The notes below the pieces were generated by a model. The model searched no databases and was not told where the DNA came from. It saw nothing but the letters and a program-made list of their open reading frames with translations. A program made the translations under genes and the position numbers. Of a DNA stretch of 64,000 nt, positions 43,984 through 53,148 are shown piece after piece. Source of the stretch: Flavobacteriaceae bacterium (GTDB lineage: Bacteria; Bacteroidota; Bacteroidia; Flavobacteriales; Flavobacteriaceae); the NCBI GenBank assembly GCA_017852075.1, contig JAFMLQ010000002.1:27512-91511 (forward strand), written 5' to 3'. Within the stretch, counting starts at the first letter, position 1; each line of letters opens with the position of its first letter.

Positions 43984-45465
43984 TTAATACTTCGCTGGTT
44001 TTCCGTTAGTGGTCGTATTTAAAATGAACGTTCTCAGATCGTCATTAGCTTTAATCAAATCTTCGTTCCGCAGGTACATCATATGTCCGCTTCGATAGCC
44101 TTTGAAGTAAAAACGACCTTTCATCTTGCTACTCGGATCGACCTGCCACATGGTATATTTAGCATTGAAATAAGTGGTTGCTCCGTCGTAATACCCTGAC
44201 TGAAAAAGTACTTTTAAATAGGGGTTTTCAGCCATTGCTCTTCGTAAATCTTCACGAGTATTATCATTGTCGTTATTCCAAGGGCGCACAGGACCAAACA
44301 TGTTATACTTGACATCGGTCTTAAATTTCAATTCTTTTTGTATGTAATGATTGATTGCGGGAGTGAATGAATGTAACCATGAAGTCAGCTCAGCACTGTA
44401 ATCAGGTCCAACACCTACATCTTTCCGGTCGATTCCTAAATACCGCGAATCCAATCGTCCGATGGTATTTCCTTCCTCTCTTAAAAGTTCTTTCCAAAAA
44501 AAACGGTTGGGAACATCTAGGTTGTTTTGTAGAATTGAAGTTTTTGAAAGTCCAGAATACCGCGCCATTTTTGAAGCGATTTTTTCACGTTCGGAGTTGG
44601 AGATAAAGCCTCCTTTAGCCAAAGCTGGTATTAATTCATTGATAGCAAAATCTTCTACTTCGGGGAGCATATCCGTTAGATCTTTTTGCTGTAGGTCACT
44701 TCCCAATTGTTTATGGTACCAGGCAGTAGCAGCATAATAGGGTAAATTTAGAGCTGAGGAAACAGGACCACCTACCCGAATTACTTTATAATCTGCTGGA
44801 GAAACCATAATTACTCCATTGAGATACATCCATTGTTGCTCCTGAAGTGCTGCAGACAATCCCATTACTCGGGTTCCGCCGTAACTTTCTCCAATTAGAT
44901 ATTTGGGTGATTCCCAACGTTGCTTTCTACTGACAAATGTATTCAACCATTCTGCTAAATATTTGATGTCTTCGTTGATTCCAAAAAATTGTTTTCGGTC
45001 TGCTTTTTTTCCATCAACTTCTAAAATTCTTGAATATGCAGTGTTTACTGGATTTATAAATACAATGTCAGCCACATCCAAAATGGAGTTGGGATTGCTT
45101 TTATATCCGTAGGGTTGTACGGGATATCCTTCTTCATCTATATTTAAGATTTTAGGTCCAGTATAGGCGAGGTGCATCCAAGCCGAAGCAGAGCCAGGAC
45201 CTCCGTTAAATGAAAAAATCAAAGGTCTTTCGCTACCGTTCTTGACGTCAGTCCTTCTGTAAAAAGTGTAAAATAGACTGGCTATAGGATTCCCATCTGT
45301 ATCCCATACGGGTTGGGTTCCAGTATGCGCCTGATAGTTTACTGTATTTCCTTTGATTACCGTGGTATGATTTGTGACTATCATTGTATCTACAGGAATT
45401 TCTCTTTTTTGTGCCTGACTTAGTGAAATCAAACCCAAACAAAATAGATAAATAATTTTCTTCAT
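43984..45465 (-). CDS. S10-family serine carboxypeptidase
   Basis: About 493 aa from the ATG at 45465, which begins the signal peptide (MKKIIYLFCLGLISLSQAQ); a longer frame would reach back into the terminator hairpin. The family catalytic triad is present: SFNGGPGSASAW and GESYGGTR (Ser), YYDGATTY (Asp), SGHMMYL (His). Removes C-terminal residues from peptides in the envelope or outside. It stands alone between the sugar set and the OmpA gene. Confidence 0.93.
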   Translation of the reverse strand: MKKIIYLFCLGLISLSQAQKREIPVDTMIVTNHTTVIKGNTVNYQAHTGTQPVWDTDGNPIASLFYTFYRRTDVKNGSERPLIFSFNGGPGSASAWMHLAYTGPKILNIDEEGYPVQPYGYKSNPNSILDVADIVFINPVNTAYSRILEVDGKKADRKQFFGINEDIKYLAEWLNTFVSRKQRWESPKYLIGESYGGTRVMGLSAALQEQQWMYLNGVIMVSPADYKVIRVGGPVSSALNLPYYAATAWYHKQLGSDLQQKDLTDMLPEVEDFAINELIPALAKGGFISNSEREKIASKMARYSGLSKTSILQNNLDVPNRFFWKELLREEGNTIGRLDSRYLGIDRKDVGVGPDYSAELTSWLHSFTPAINHYIQKELKFKTDVKYNMFGPVRPWNNDNDNTREDLRRAMAENPYLKVLFQSGYYDGATTYFNAKYTMWQVDPSSKMKGRFYFKGYRSGHMMYLRNEDLIKANDDLRTFILNTTTNGKPAKY

Positions 45466-45490
45466 TTTTTTATTTTTCAACAATTTACAA

Positions 45491-45520
45491 AAAAACCTCC
45501 CCAATATTGAGGAGGTTTTT
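45491..45520 (-). terminator. Strong hairpin terminator after the OmpA-family gene
   Basis: AAAAACCTCC and GGAGGTTTTT form a 10-bp stem around a 10-nt loop. On the minus strand it is followed by a run of seven T. It lies 31 bp past the OmpA-family stop and before the carboxypeptidase start. The U-run on both sides would let it work in either direction. Confidence 0.88.
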
Positions 45521-45550
45521 ATTTAAGATTCTCTAAGAGTTACAAACGAA

Positions 45551-46888
45551 TTAATTGACTTTAATACGTGCGCTTCGATTAATGTTAACTCGTCTATTAC
45601 TGGATCTTCCCTTAGCGGTATCATTAGAACTAACAGGTTTATTTTCACCATAACCTACGGTATTAAGTCTTGAATCAGAAATACCTTGTGATACGAGGTA
45701 CGCTTTTACTGAAGAGGCTCTTTCTTCAGAAAGTCTCTGATTGTATGTGTCACTTCCATCACTGGATGCATGTCCTTCAATTGTAATACTAGCATTAGGA
45801 TATTGATCCAACAAAACTTTTAGTTTATCGATTGTAGCTTTATCCACATTATCAAGTTTACTACTACTAGCGAGGAAAAGGATTCTATTTTCATCACTGT
45901 TGATAAAGTCAATAAGGCCTATGGGTTCGTCTGGACAACCGCTGTTTGCTGCAGTACCAGTCTCATCAGGACAATTGTCATTTTTGTCTGGTACACCGTC
46001 ACCATCTCGATCTGCCCATGGGCAACCACTATTTGCAGTATCTCCAGAGACCTCAGGACAACGATCAACATTATCTGCTACACCATCTCCATCACTATCA
46101 GGACAGCCATTCATTTCTGCTGATCCTGCTTCGTTAGGACAGGCATCATCTACATCGGCAATACCATCTCCGTCAGTGTCAGGACAGCCTTGTAATTCTT
46201 CTGAACCTGCTTCTTCAGGACAACGGTCTTTATTGTCTGGTATTCCATCCCCATCTGTGTCGGGACAACCATTAAATTCTTTTAGTCCAGGAACATCTGG
46301 GCATTCATCTTTTTTATCAGAAACACCATCACCATCTGCATCTCCAGCTCCAAAGTTATAACTCAGTCCAATAATATGTTGAAGATGGTTGTATGAATCA
46401 TTTTTTTCTTGCGTACCTCTATAAGATGTACTTAAATTGATGTTAAATTGGTCTCCAAGAGGTATATCAACTCCAACACCTCCAAAAATAGTTTTTCCAC
46501 TTTCACTAGAAGGGAAAGCACCTTCTTTGTCAGTTTCATCAGCAAAGCGGCTTAATCCATAGCCGCCAAATAGAAAAGGGATTACGTTTTCCTCGCTTAA
46601 GTTGTAACGTAGAACACCGTCTAAATAAGAGTAGTCAAGGTCCAAATTTTCTTGGGGTTTTGCGCTTCCGAGTCCATACCGAACTCCGATTGAGAAACCA
46701 GAGGATATGTATCGGGATAGACTAAGTGCAGGTGCACCAAAAGTTAATGCAGAGTCGACATTATCTCCTTGCAAGTTGATCAAATCAGCACCAACTGCAA
46801 TAGCCCAAGGGTTTTCACTAGTTTGGGCATTTATAAATAAACTAAAGCCAAAATATAAGGTAAAAATTAAGGGTCTAATTGAATTCAT
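45551..46888 (-). CDS. OmpA-family outer-membrane protein with five TSP3 repeats
   Basis: 445 aa with a signal peptide (FGFSLFINAQ). Residues about 25-180 form an outer-membrane beta barrel ending in YNFG. Next come five calcium-binding thrombospondin type 3 repeats (D183 to about P319), then the OmpA C-terminal domain (TIEGHASSDGSDTYNQRLSEERA and GYGENKP) that binds peptidoglycan. Such proteins link the outer membrane to the cell wall and are abundant in Flavobacteriaceae. A TATATTTG promoter element lies upstream and a strong terminator downstream, so it is a single-gene unit. Confidence 0.94.
   Translation of the reverse strand: MNSIRPLIFTLYFGFSLFINAQTSENPWAIAVGADLINLQGDNVDSALTFGAPALSLSRYISSGFSIGVRYGLGSAKPQENLDLDYSYLDGVLRYNLSEENVIPFLFGGYGLSRFADETDKEGAFPSSESGKTIFGGVGVDIPLGDQFNINLSTSYRGTQEKNDSYNHLQHIIGLSYNFGAGDADGDGVSDKKDECPDVPGLKEFNGCPDTDGDGIPDNKDRCPEEAGSEELQGCPDTDGDGIADVDDACPNEAGSAEMNGCPDSDGDGVADNVDRCPEVSGDTANSGCPWADRDGDGVPDKNDNCPDETGTAANSGCPDEPIGLIDFINSDENRILFLASSSKLDNVDKATIDKLKVLLDQYPNASITIEGHASSDGSDTYNQRLSEERASSVKAYLVSQGISDSRLNTVGYGENKPVSSNDTAKGRSSNRRVNINRSARIKVN
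45932..46342 (-). repeat. Tandem 81-bp repeats encoding TSP3 units
   Basis: Five tandem units, four of 27 codons and one of 29, each with the pattern DxDGDGxxDxxDxCP and a closing GCP. They are coding repeats of the OmpA-family gene and explain the repetitive DNA here. Confidence 0.9.
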
Positions 46889-46906
46889 TTAAACTATTTT
46901 AATACT

Positions 46907-46914
46907 CAAATATA
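46907..46914 (-). promoter_or_regulatory. -7 element of the OmpA-family gene
   Basis: The minus strand reads TATATTTG, a perfect TAnnTTTG, 18 bp upstream of the start codon. A TTG lies 15 bp further upstream, slightly close for a -33 box. Confidence 0.5.
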
Positions 46915-47027
46915 ATATATTATCAGACTCAATCCATATTATTTAATAATTATTTTGATATTTAAGGCTAAAAAAAAGTCAATTTAAAATATTGAAATTA
47001 ATTTTAGCTTATAAAACTTGATGAATC

Positions 47028-47783
47028 ATGAATAAAACAGGTTTAACATTAGTGTTAATGGCTCTGATTCTGAGTTGCCAAAACACTACCTCAGAAAACG
47101 AATGGATTGCATTATTTGACGGTACAACTACAGAAGGATGGAGAGCTTACAACGGAGATGAAATGCCTCCAGGATGGAAAATTATCGATGGGATTTTGAC
47201 CTTCAAAACGGATCAAATACTTGAAGAAGATTATGACTACAAGGGAAGTCGTGACATTATTTACGGAACAGAAGAATTTGACAACTTTGAACTCTACGTG
47301 GAATGGAAAATACCAGTGGGCGGGAATAGTGGTATTTTTTATCATGTTCAAGAAGGATATGGCGGTCCCCCAGAGGTCGCACCAGAATACCAATTGATAG
47401 ACGATGAGAATTACGCTTCAATTCATAATTTGGTAGCCTACAATACAAGTGTGGGATTTGACAATCCTGCAGAACTTCATCCCCTCCAACGCACAGCATC
47501 TGACTATGCAATGCATGCGGCAGATCCGGAAGTTAAAATCTTAAACCCTGCCGGGGAATGGAATAGTACAAGAATAGTATTTACCGAAAAAGAGGTGCAG
47601 CATTGGCTGAACGGAAAAAAAGTCTTGTCTTTTGTCCCCTGGTCTGAGGCATGGTATGAAAAGAAAAATTCAGGAAAGTGGGATAATACCCCAGATTACG
47701 GTAAATTTAAATCCGGATACATTGGTTTTCAAGATCACGGGAGTGACTTATGGTTTAAAAATATTAAAATCAAAAAATTATAA
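47028..47783 (+). CDS. DUF1080 (3-keto-disaccharide hydrolase family) lipoprotein
   Basis: 251 aa with a lipoprotein signal (ALILSC, Cys17) and the lectin-like DUF1080 fold: WIALFDGTTTEGWRAYNGDE, FDNFELYVEWKIPVGGNSGI, PEYQLIDDE, WNSTRIVFTEKEVQHWLNGKK and a closing GYIGFQDHGSDLWFKNI. Pfam describes DUF1080 as 3-keto-disaccharide hydrolase, which cleaves glycosides already oxidised at C3. It heads a six-gene plus-strand operon with sugar oxidoreductases, which fits that chemistry. Envelope-located. Confidence 0.9.
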   Translation: MNKTGLTLVLMALILSCQNTTSENEWIALFDGTTTEGWRAYNGDEMPPGWKIIDGILTFKTDQILEEDYDYKGSRDIIYGTEEFDNFELYVEWKIPVGGNSGIFYHVQEGYGGPPEVAPEYQLIDDENYASIHNLVAYNTSVGFDNPAELHPLQRTASDYAMHAADPEVKILNPAGEWNSTRIVFTEKEVQHWLNGKKVLSFVPWSEAWYEKKNSGKWDNTPDYGKFKSGYIGFQDHGSDLWFKNIKIKKL

Positions 47784-47795
47784 TATCATACAAAT

Positions 47796-49139
47796 ATGAA
47801 AAAAAGAGATTTTTTAAAAACATCCGCAGCCTTAGCTTCAACAACGTTACTTCCTTCTTCACTTTTAGCCTCTCTAGGGACAACACAAAGTCGTTTACGG
47901 ACAGCACACATTGGTGTTGGAGGAATGGGAGCAGCAGATTTAGCCTCTATCGCTTCACATCCATCTGTGGATGTTGTTGCACTTTGTGATGTAGATTCCA
48001 AAAACTTAGAAACTGCAAATCAATTATATCCCAATGCCAAAACATTCAAAGACTACCGCGTGATGCTTAAAGAAATGGCAGCAGATTTTGATGCCGTAGT
48101 GGTTTCTACTCCTGACCATACGCATGCTCCTGCATCTTTGCTGGCCATGGAAATGAATAAACCAGTGTATTGTCAGAAACCCCTGACGCATTTTGTCTCC
48201 GAAGCAAGAGCCATGAGAAAAATAGCTGAAAAGAAAAACTTGGTCACACAAATGGGTATTCAAGTGCATTCTTTTTACGATTATAAATTAGCTACCGTTT
48301 TGATTCAATCGGGAATCATTGGAAAAGTGCATACTGTTAGGGCTTGGTCTCCAAAGAACTGGGGGTATGACGGACCAGCTCCAAAAGGGAATGATCCTGT
48401 ACCCGAAACACTGGATTGGAATTTATGGCTCGGGACTTCAACAAAACGTCCCTATAAAGCGACCTATTATCACCCTGGAAACTGGCGTAAATTAGTAGAC
48501 TATGGCTGTGGAACTCTTGGTGACATGGGAGTTCATATATTTGACACGCCCTACAATGCGCTTGCATTGGATGTTCCTTTGACAATTAAAAATAAATGTA
48601 GAAAACCCAATGGATATGGATTCCCAGAAAACAACAACGTTACTTATACCTTTCCTGGGACAGAATTCACTACTGAAAACCTAACATGGATTTGGTCAGA
48701 CGGCCCTGGCGCCCCCACTAATCACAAGGATTTAAAGCTCCCCAATAAAGATAAACTACCCTTGCAGGGAGCTATGTTCATTGGAGAAAAAGGACGTTTA
48801 TTATTGCCCCACTTTATGGAACGTCCACGCCATATTGTTGACGGGGAATATCAAGAAATTGATATCAAAAAATACGATCCTAATGACACGCTAGGAAACA
48901 CTAAAAACGATTACGAAAGAGATGCGCCTAAACATTATCATCAATTTGTAGATGCCTGTCTGGGTAAAGACAAAGTCTCGGCGCCTTTTTCTTATGCTTC
49001 TCGATTGACAGAAACCATACTTTTGGGAGTAATTGCAGGACGTTTTCCAAATAAAACATTGCATTGGGACAACGCAAATGCCCGTTTTCAAGAAGAAGAG
49101 GCGAATGAATTTTTGAGTGGAATGTACCGCGACTTTTAA
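47796..49139 (+). CDS. Exported Gfo/Idh/MocA-family oxidoreductase (second)
   Basis: 447 aa with a signal resembling Tat but with KKR in place of RR (MKKRDFLKTSAALASTTLL). The Rossmann domain has AHIGVGGMGAADLASIA, the lysine motif reads YCQKPLTH (Gln for Glu, as in the other family member here), and GDMGVHIFDTPY carries the conserved His and Asp. It starts 12 bp after the DUF1080 stop. It is a diverged paralogue of the protein at 40544, likely with a different sugar. In related systems such enzymes oxidise a sugar hydroxyl or act on 3-keto sugars; here this is inference. Confidence 0.9.
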   Translation: MKKRDFLKTSAALASTTLLPSSLLASLGTTQSRLRTAHIGVGGMGAADLASIASHPSVDVVALCDVDSKNLETANQLYPNAKTFKDYRVMLKEMAADFDAVVVSTPDHTHAPASLLAMEMNKPVYCQKPLTHFVSEARAMRKIAEKKNLVTQMGIQVHSFYDYKLATVLIQSGIIGKVHTVRAWSPKNWGYDGPAPKGNDPVPETLDWNLWLGTSTKRPYKATYYHPGNWRKLVDYGCGTLGDMGVHIFDTPYNALALDVPLTIKNKCRKPNGYGFPENNNVTYTFPGTEFTTENLTWIWSDGPGAPTNHKDLKLPNKDKLPLQGAMFIGEKGRLLLPHFMERPRHIVDGEYQEIDIKKYDPNDTLGNTKNDYERDAPKHYHQFVDACLGKDKVSAPFSYASRLTETILLGVIAGRFPNKTLHWDNANARFQEEEANEFLSGMYRDF

Positions 49140-49150
49140 AAACAGGGTAG

Positions 49151-49663
49151 ATGATTCGTAGAGATGCATTGAAAAATATTGGGTGGATTACAGGTGGTGT
49201 GTTTATGCTACCCTATGCTTGTGACCTCACTCCTGAAATCAACTATTCTAATTTTCCATTAATTAAAAAAGAGCAACAAGAGCTTATCGGGGCAATCTGT
49301 AAGCGGATCCTAACTGAAGATTTTGAAAAATTTCCAACCCCTGAACCCCGAGGTCACTTTGTATTGACGATGGTAAATGATTGTCTAGATGCAGAAGAAA
49401 GAGCCGAGTTCTCCAAGGGTTTTGAAGCGTTTCAATCTCTTTTTTCTCTACCAAAAGAAAGTACTTTTCAAGAGTTGTTACCCAAAGAGCAAGAAGCTCT
49501 AATTTTAGAAAACCTCGAAGATCAAGAAACGGAATTAGGACTTTTTTTAAACCACTTGAAAACCTTTTCTCTTTTACACTTTGAAACTTCGGAAAATTAT
49601 ATGAAAAACTATTTAAATTTTGAATTCATGCCAGGACGTTATCTGGGAAAAGTTGCGGTTTAA
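49151..49663 (+). CDS. Gluconate 2-dehydrogenase subunit 3-type small subunit
   Basis: 170 aa with a Tat-like N-terminus (IRRDALKNIGWITGGVFMLP) and the small-subunit pattern LIGAICKRILTEDFEKFPTPE, HFVLTMVNDCLDAEER. In FAD-dependent sugar dehydrogenases this subunit acts as a chaperone that carries the catalytic subunit, which has no signal of its own, through the Tat system. The catalytic gene follows 15 bp later and indeed lacks a signal peptide. No cytochrome subunit gene is in the operon. Confidence 0.88.
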   Translation: MIRRDALKNIGWITGGVFMLPYACDLTPEINYSNFPLIKKEQQELIGAICKRILTEDFEKFPTPEPRGHFVLTMVNDCLDAEERAEFSKGFEAFQSLFSLPKESTFQELLPKEQEALILENLEDQETELGLFLNHLKTFSLLHFETSENYMKNYLNFEFMPGRYLGKVAV

Positions 49664-49678
49664 TTCTAATTTAATTTC

Positions 49679-51367
49679 ATGATAAATACTTTCGATACCA
49701 TTGTAGTAGGAGCAGGCATGTCAGGAGGCTGGGCAGCTAAAGAATTTACAGAACAAGGTTTTAAAACCTTACTCCTAGAAAGGGGTCCCAATGTAGAGCA
49801 CCTAAAGGATTACCCAACCACCAACATGCAGCCCTGGGAGTTTAAACACCGAGGAAGGTTGACCGCAAAAGAGATAGAAGACAATCCTGTAGCGAGCCGT
49901 TGTTATGCTTTTAGAGAAGATGCCAAACATTTTTTTGTCAAAGACAAAGAACATCCTTATGAACAAGTCAAACCCTTTGATTGGATTCGAGGATATCAAG
50001 TAGGGGGAAAGTCCATCATGTGGGCACGACAAGTGCAACGCTGGAGTCCCTATGACTTTGAAGGACCCGAAAGAGATGGATTTGCTGTAGACTGGCCCAT
50101 TCGTTACGAGGATTTAGCCGATTGGTACACGTATGTAGAAGGTTTCGTTGGAGTAAGCGGAAATAAAGATGGGTTGGATAGTTTACCCGATGGAGATTTT
50201 TTAAAACCCTGGGAATCCAATGTAGTAGAGGAATACTTTAGTCAACAAGTTAAAAAACATTACAGCGACCGACACGTAATTTACGGTCGTTGTGCACACC
50301 TTACGGAGAGTCGCCCCGTGTTTATAGAACAAGGGCGAGGGTTGTGTATGAGTCGTAGAATTTGCCAACGAGGCTGCCCCCTAGGAGGCTATTTTAATGC
50401 CAATTCAACCTTGATTCCCTGGGCGCTTAAAACAGGTAATTTGACCTTAAAACCCAATTCCGTAGTCCATTCGGTATTGTACGACGAAACCAAGCAAAAA
50501 GCAATTGGCGTTCGAGTCATAGATGCCATTACCAAAGAAAGTCAGGATTATTTTGCTAAAGTAATTTTTCTCAATGCAGCAACTTTAAATACCAACTTGA
50601 TTCTTTTGAATTCAAAATCCAACCGTTTCCCCAACGGTTTAGGGAATGACAACGGTTTACTAGGGAAATACATTGCCTTTCACAATTACAGAGCGACGAT
50701 CAGTGCGGAATACGAAGGATTTCCAAACTATACCCTAGAAGGAGCGAAACCCACTACACATTACGTCCCACGCTTTCGTAACCTTTACAAACAAGAGACC
50801 GATTTTTTAAGAGGTTACGCGGCTGGTTTTGAAGCATTTCCCTTGCGAGAAACCTTGAGAGAAGGAATAGGAAACGATCTAAAAAATCAACTGCTGCAGA
50901 CCAAAGAAACGGGTGTTTGGGGCGTTGGTTCCCACATGATGGGCGAAACCCTACCCAAGGAGTCCAATCAAGTCAGCTTGGATACCGAAAAAACAGACGA
51001 GTGGGGAATACCCTTGTTGCGCATTGATGTGGACTATGATGACAACGATGAAAAGATGATTCAGGATTTCTATGAACAATTTTCAGAGATGTATTCCAAA
51101 GCTGGATTTACCAACATCGTAACAAATGACAACGGCAGACGCCCCGGAAATGACATCCACGAAATGGGAGGAGTGCGTATGGGCAAAGATCCAAAAACTT
51201 CCTTGCTTAATGCTTGGAATCAGATGCATGAATGTAATAATGTATTTGTAACCGATGGCGCATGTATGACATCTACTTCTACTCAAAACCCCTCTTTAAC
51301 CTTTATGGCGATTACCGCTAGGGCTGCAAATTATGCAATTCAGCAACTGAAAAAGGGAACGGTATAA
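49679..51367 (+). CDS. GMC-family FAD sugar dehydrogenase with predicted 3Fe-4S site
   Basis: 562 aa catalytic subunit. FAD motif VVGAGMSGGWAAKEF at the N-terminus, GGKSIMWARQ in the middle, and the C-terminal GMC signature with HEMGGVRMG and STQNPSLTFMA. Three cysteines C223, C229 and C233 (C-X5-C-X3-C) match the cluster-binding spacing of FAD glucose dehydrogenase catalytic subunits. No signal peptide, so export would depend on the small subunit encoded before it. It should oxidise a hydroxyl of a sugar or glycoside in the periplasm. Whether at C1, C2 or C3 is not decidable by eye, but DUF1080 next door favours C3. Confidence 0.92.
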   Translation: MINTFDTIVVGAGMSGGWAAKEFTEQGFKTLLLERGPNVEHLKDYPTTNMQPWEFKHRGRLTAKEIEDNPVASRCYAFREDAKHFFVKDKEHPYEQVKPFDWIRGYQVGGKSIMWARQVQRWSPYDFEGPERDGFAVDWPIRYEDLADWYTYVEGFVGVSGNKDGLDSLPDGDFLKPWESNVVEEYFSQQVKKHYSDRHVIYGRCAHLTESRPVFIEQGRGLCMSRRICQRGCPLGGYFNANSTLIPWALKTGNLTLKPNSVVHSVLYDETKQKAIGVRVIDAITKESQDYFAKVIFLNAATLNTNLILLNSKSNRFPNGLGNDNGLLGKYIAFHNYRATISAEYEGFPNYTLEGAKPTTHYVPRFRNLYKQETDFLRGYAAGFEAFPLRETLREGIGNDLKNQLLQTKETGVWGVGSHMMGETLPKESNQVSLDTEKTDEWGIPLLRIDVDYDDNDEKMIQDFYEQFSEMYSKAGFTNIVTNDNGRRPGNDIHEMGGVRMGKDPKTSLLNAWNQMHECNNVFVTDGACMTSTSTQNPSLTFMAITARAANYAIQQLKKGTV

Positions 51368-51422
51368 CTCTTAAAATTTAATTTATTAAGTGTTTAGTTC
51401 AGTATAAATCTTAAATTTGAGT

Positions 51423-52463
51423 ATGAAGAAAGTAATCACCTTTGGTGAAATCATGTTGCGCTTAACCCCACCAGAGTTTTTGCGTTTCTCTCAGACCAAC
51501 AGCTTTGATGTGGTCTATGGAGGAGGGGAATCCAATGTAGCGGTATCTCTTGCCAACTATGGCGTCCCTGTAGAGTTTGTAACTCGTTTACCCAACAATG
51601 ATATTGGACAATGTGCATTGATGGAAATGAGAAAACGCAATGTAGGAACCCAGCATATTATCCAAGGTGGAGATCGTCTTGGTATTTATTTTCTAGAGAC
51701 TGGAGCGGTGAGTAGGGGCAGTAAAGTCGTTTACGACCGTGCCCATTCTGCCATGTCCGAAATCCAACCTGGGATGGTGAACTGGAAAGAAGTATTTCAG
51801 GAGGCACAATGGTTCCATTGGACGGGGATCACCCCTGCGATTTCTCAAAGTGCTGCCGATGCTTGCCTAGAAGCTGTTAAAGTAGCTAGCGAAATGGGAG
51901 TGACCATTTCTACCGATTTAAACTACCGAGCAAAACTTTGGAAGTACGGCGGGGATCGTGAAAAAATCATGACCGAACTGACTTCCTATTGTGATATCAT
52001 ACTGGGAAATGAAGAAGATGCTGAAATGCATTTTGGAATCCAACCTGAAGGATTAGACATTACCACCCAAGGCGAAAAGGTTAAAGCAGAAGCCTTTTTA
52101 TCCGTATGCCAGCAAATGCAAAAAAAGTTCCCCAAAGCTAAAAAAGTAATTACAACCTTGCGAGGTTCGATATCTGCCTCCCACAACACTTGGGCTGGCG
52201 TTTTATATGACGGAAAAACCATGTATGAGAGTGCACAATATCAAATCACCCATATCGTGGATCGAGTAGGAGGAGGTGATTCTTTTATGGGCGCCTTGAT
52301 ATATGGTCTTATTCATTATCCAAAGGACGACCAAAAAGCACTGGATTATGCGGTGGCAGCCTCATGCTTAAAGCACACCATTAAAGGAGATGCAAATTTG
52401 GTCACAATAGCAGAAATTGAAAAACTAATGAGCGGAGATGCCTCGGGGCGTGTCGCTCGATAA
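51423..52463 (+). CDS. kdgK: PfkB-family sugar kinase, probable 2-keto-3-deoxygluconate kinase
   Basis: About 346 aa from the ATG at 51423 (MKKVITFGEIMLRL); a TTG two codons earlier is also in frame. PfkB fold with YGGGESNVAVSLANYG near the N-terminus and the catalytic aspartate in VDRVGGGDSFMGALIYG. Next to a KDPG aldolase gene 8 bp downstream, the natural substrate is 2-keto-3-deoxygluconate, giving KDPG. Cytoplasmic. Confidence 0.88.
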   Translation: MKKVITFGEIMLRLTPPEFLRFSQTNSFDVVYGGGESNVAVSLANYGVPVEFVTRLPNNDIGQCALMEMRKRNVGTQHIIQGGDRLGIYFLETGAVSRGSKVVYDRAHSAMSEIQPGMVNWKEVFQEAQWFHWTGITPAISQSAADACLEAVKVASEMGVTISTDLNYRAKLWKYGGDREKIMTELTSYCDIILGNEEDAEMHFGIQPEGLDITTQGEKVKAEAFLSVCQQMQKKFPKAKKVITTLRGSISASHNTWAGVLYDGKTMYESAQYQITHIVDRVGGGDSFMGALIYGLIHYPKDDQKALDYAVAASCLKHTIKGDANLVTIAEIEKLMSGDASGRVAR

Positions 52464-52471
52464 TAGAGCGT

Positions 52472-53140
52472 ATGGCACAATTTTCTAGAATAGAAGTAGT
52501 ACAGCAAATGAAAGAATCAGGTATGGTTCCCTTATTTTACCATCCCGATATTGAAGTGGCAAAGTCCGTTTTAAAAGCCTGCTATGATGGGGGAGCACGG
52601 TTAATGGAGTTTACCAACCGCGGTGATTTTGCATTGGAAATCTTTACAGACTTGATCAAGTATGCCCTTGCTGAACTTCCCGGGATGATACTCGGAGTAG
52701 GATCGGTAACGGATGCTGCGGCAGCTTCCCAATATATGCTGGCAGGGGCAAATTTTGTCGTAACTCCTGTTTTTAGGGAAGATATTGCCATCGTATGTAA
52801 TCGACGTAAGGTACTTTGGTCCCCAGGCTGTGGTTCTTTGACAGAGATTGCAACGGCAGAAGAAATGGGCTGCGAACTAGTTAAGTTATTCCCTGGGAGT
52901 ACTTATGGACCTGGTTTCGTTAAGGCCATCAAAGGCCCACAACCCTGGACATCAATTATGCCAACAGGAGGCGTTTCTACAGAAGAAGAAAACCTGAGAG
53001 GTTGGTTTGACGCCGGAGTGACTTGTGTAGGAATGGGATCCAAATTAATTTCAAAAGAGATTTTAGCAAACAAGGACTATAACGCTTTAGAAACAGAGGT
53101 TCGTTCTGTTTTGGAGCTGATCCGAAAGATCCGAAACTAA
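52472..53140 (+). CDS. eda: KDPG/KHG aldolase
   Basis: 222 aa class I aldolase that splits 2-keto-3-deoxy-6-phosphogluconate to pyruvate and glyceraldehyde-3-phosphate. Visible: GARLMEFTNRG, LGVGSVTDAAAASQY, the Schiff-base lysine in VKLFPGSTYGPGFVKAIKGP and PTGGVSTEEENL. It ends the operon that begins with the DUF1080 gene and meets the TonB receptor gene tail to tail, 8 bp apart. Confidence 0.94.
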   Translation: MAQFSRIEVVQQMKESGMVPLFYHPDIEVAKSVLKACYDGGARLMEFTNRGDFALEIFTDLIKYALAELPGMILGVGSVTDAAAASQYMLAGANFVVTPVFREDIAIVCNRRKVLWSPGCGSLTEIATAEEMGCELVKLFPGSTYGPGFVKAIKGPQPWTSIMPTGGVSTEEENLRGWFDAGVTCVGMGSKLISKEILANKDYNALETEVRSVLELIRKIRN

Positions 53141-53148
53141 GCGCGTTT

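Noticed and set aside
45932..46342. Regular 81-bp repetition that could suggest a CRISPR-like or satellite array
   Set aside because: The units are coding, translate to calcium-binding TSP3 repeats in frame, and have no conserved short repeat with variable spacers.
45900..46361. 153-aa plus-strand frame rich in Ser, Gly, Gln and Pro repeats
   Set aside because: It is antisense to the TSP3 repeats of the OmpA-family gene and simply mirrors their periodic codons.
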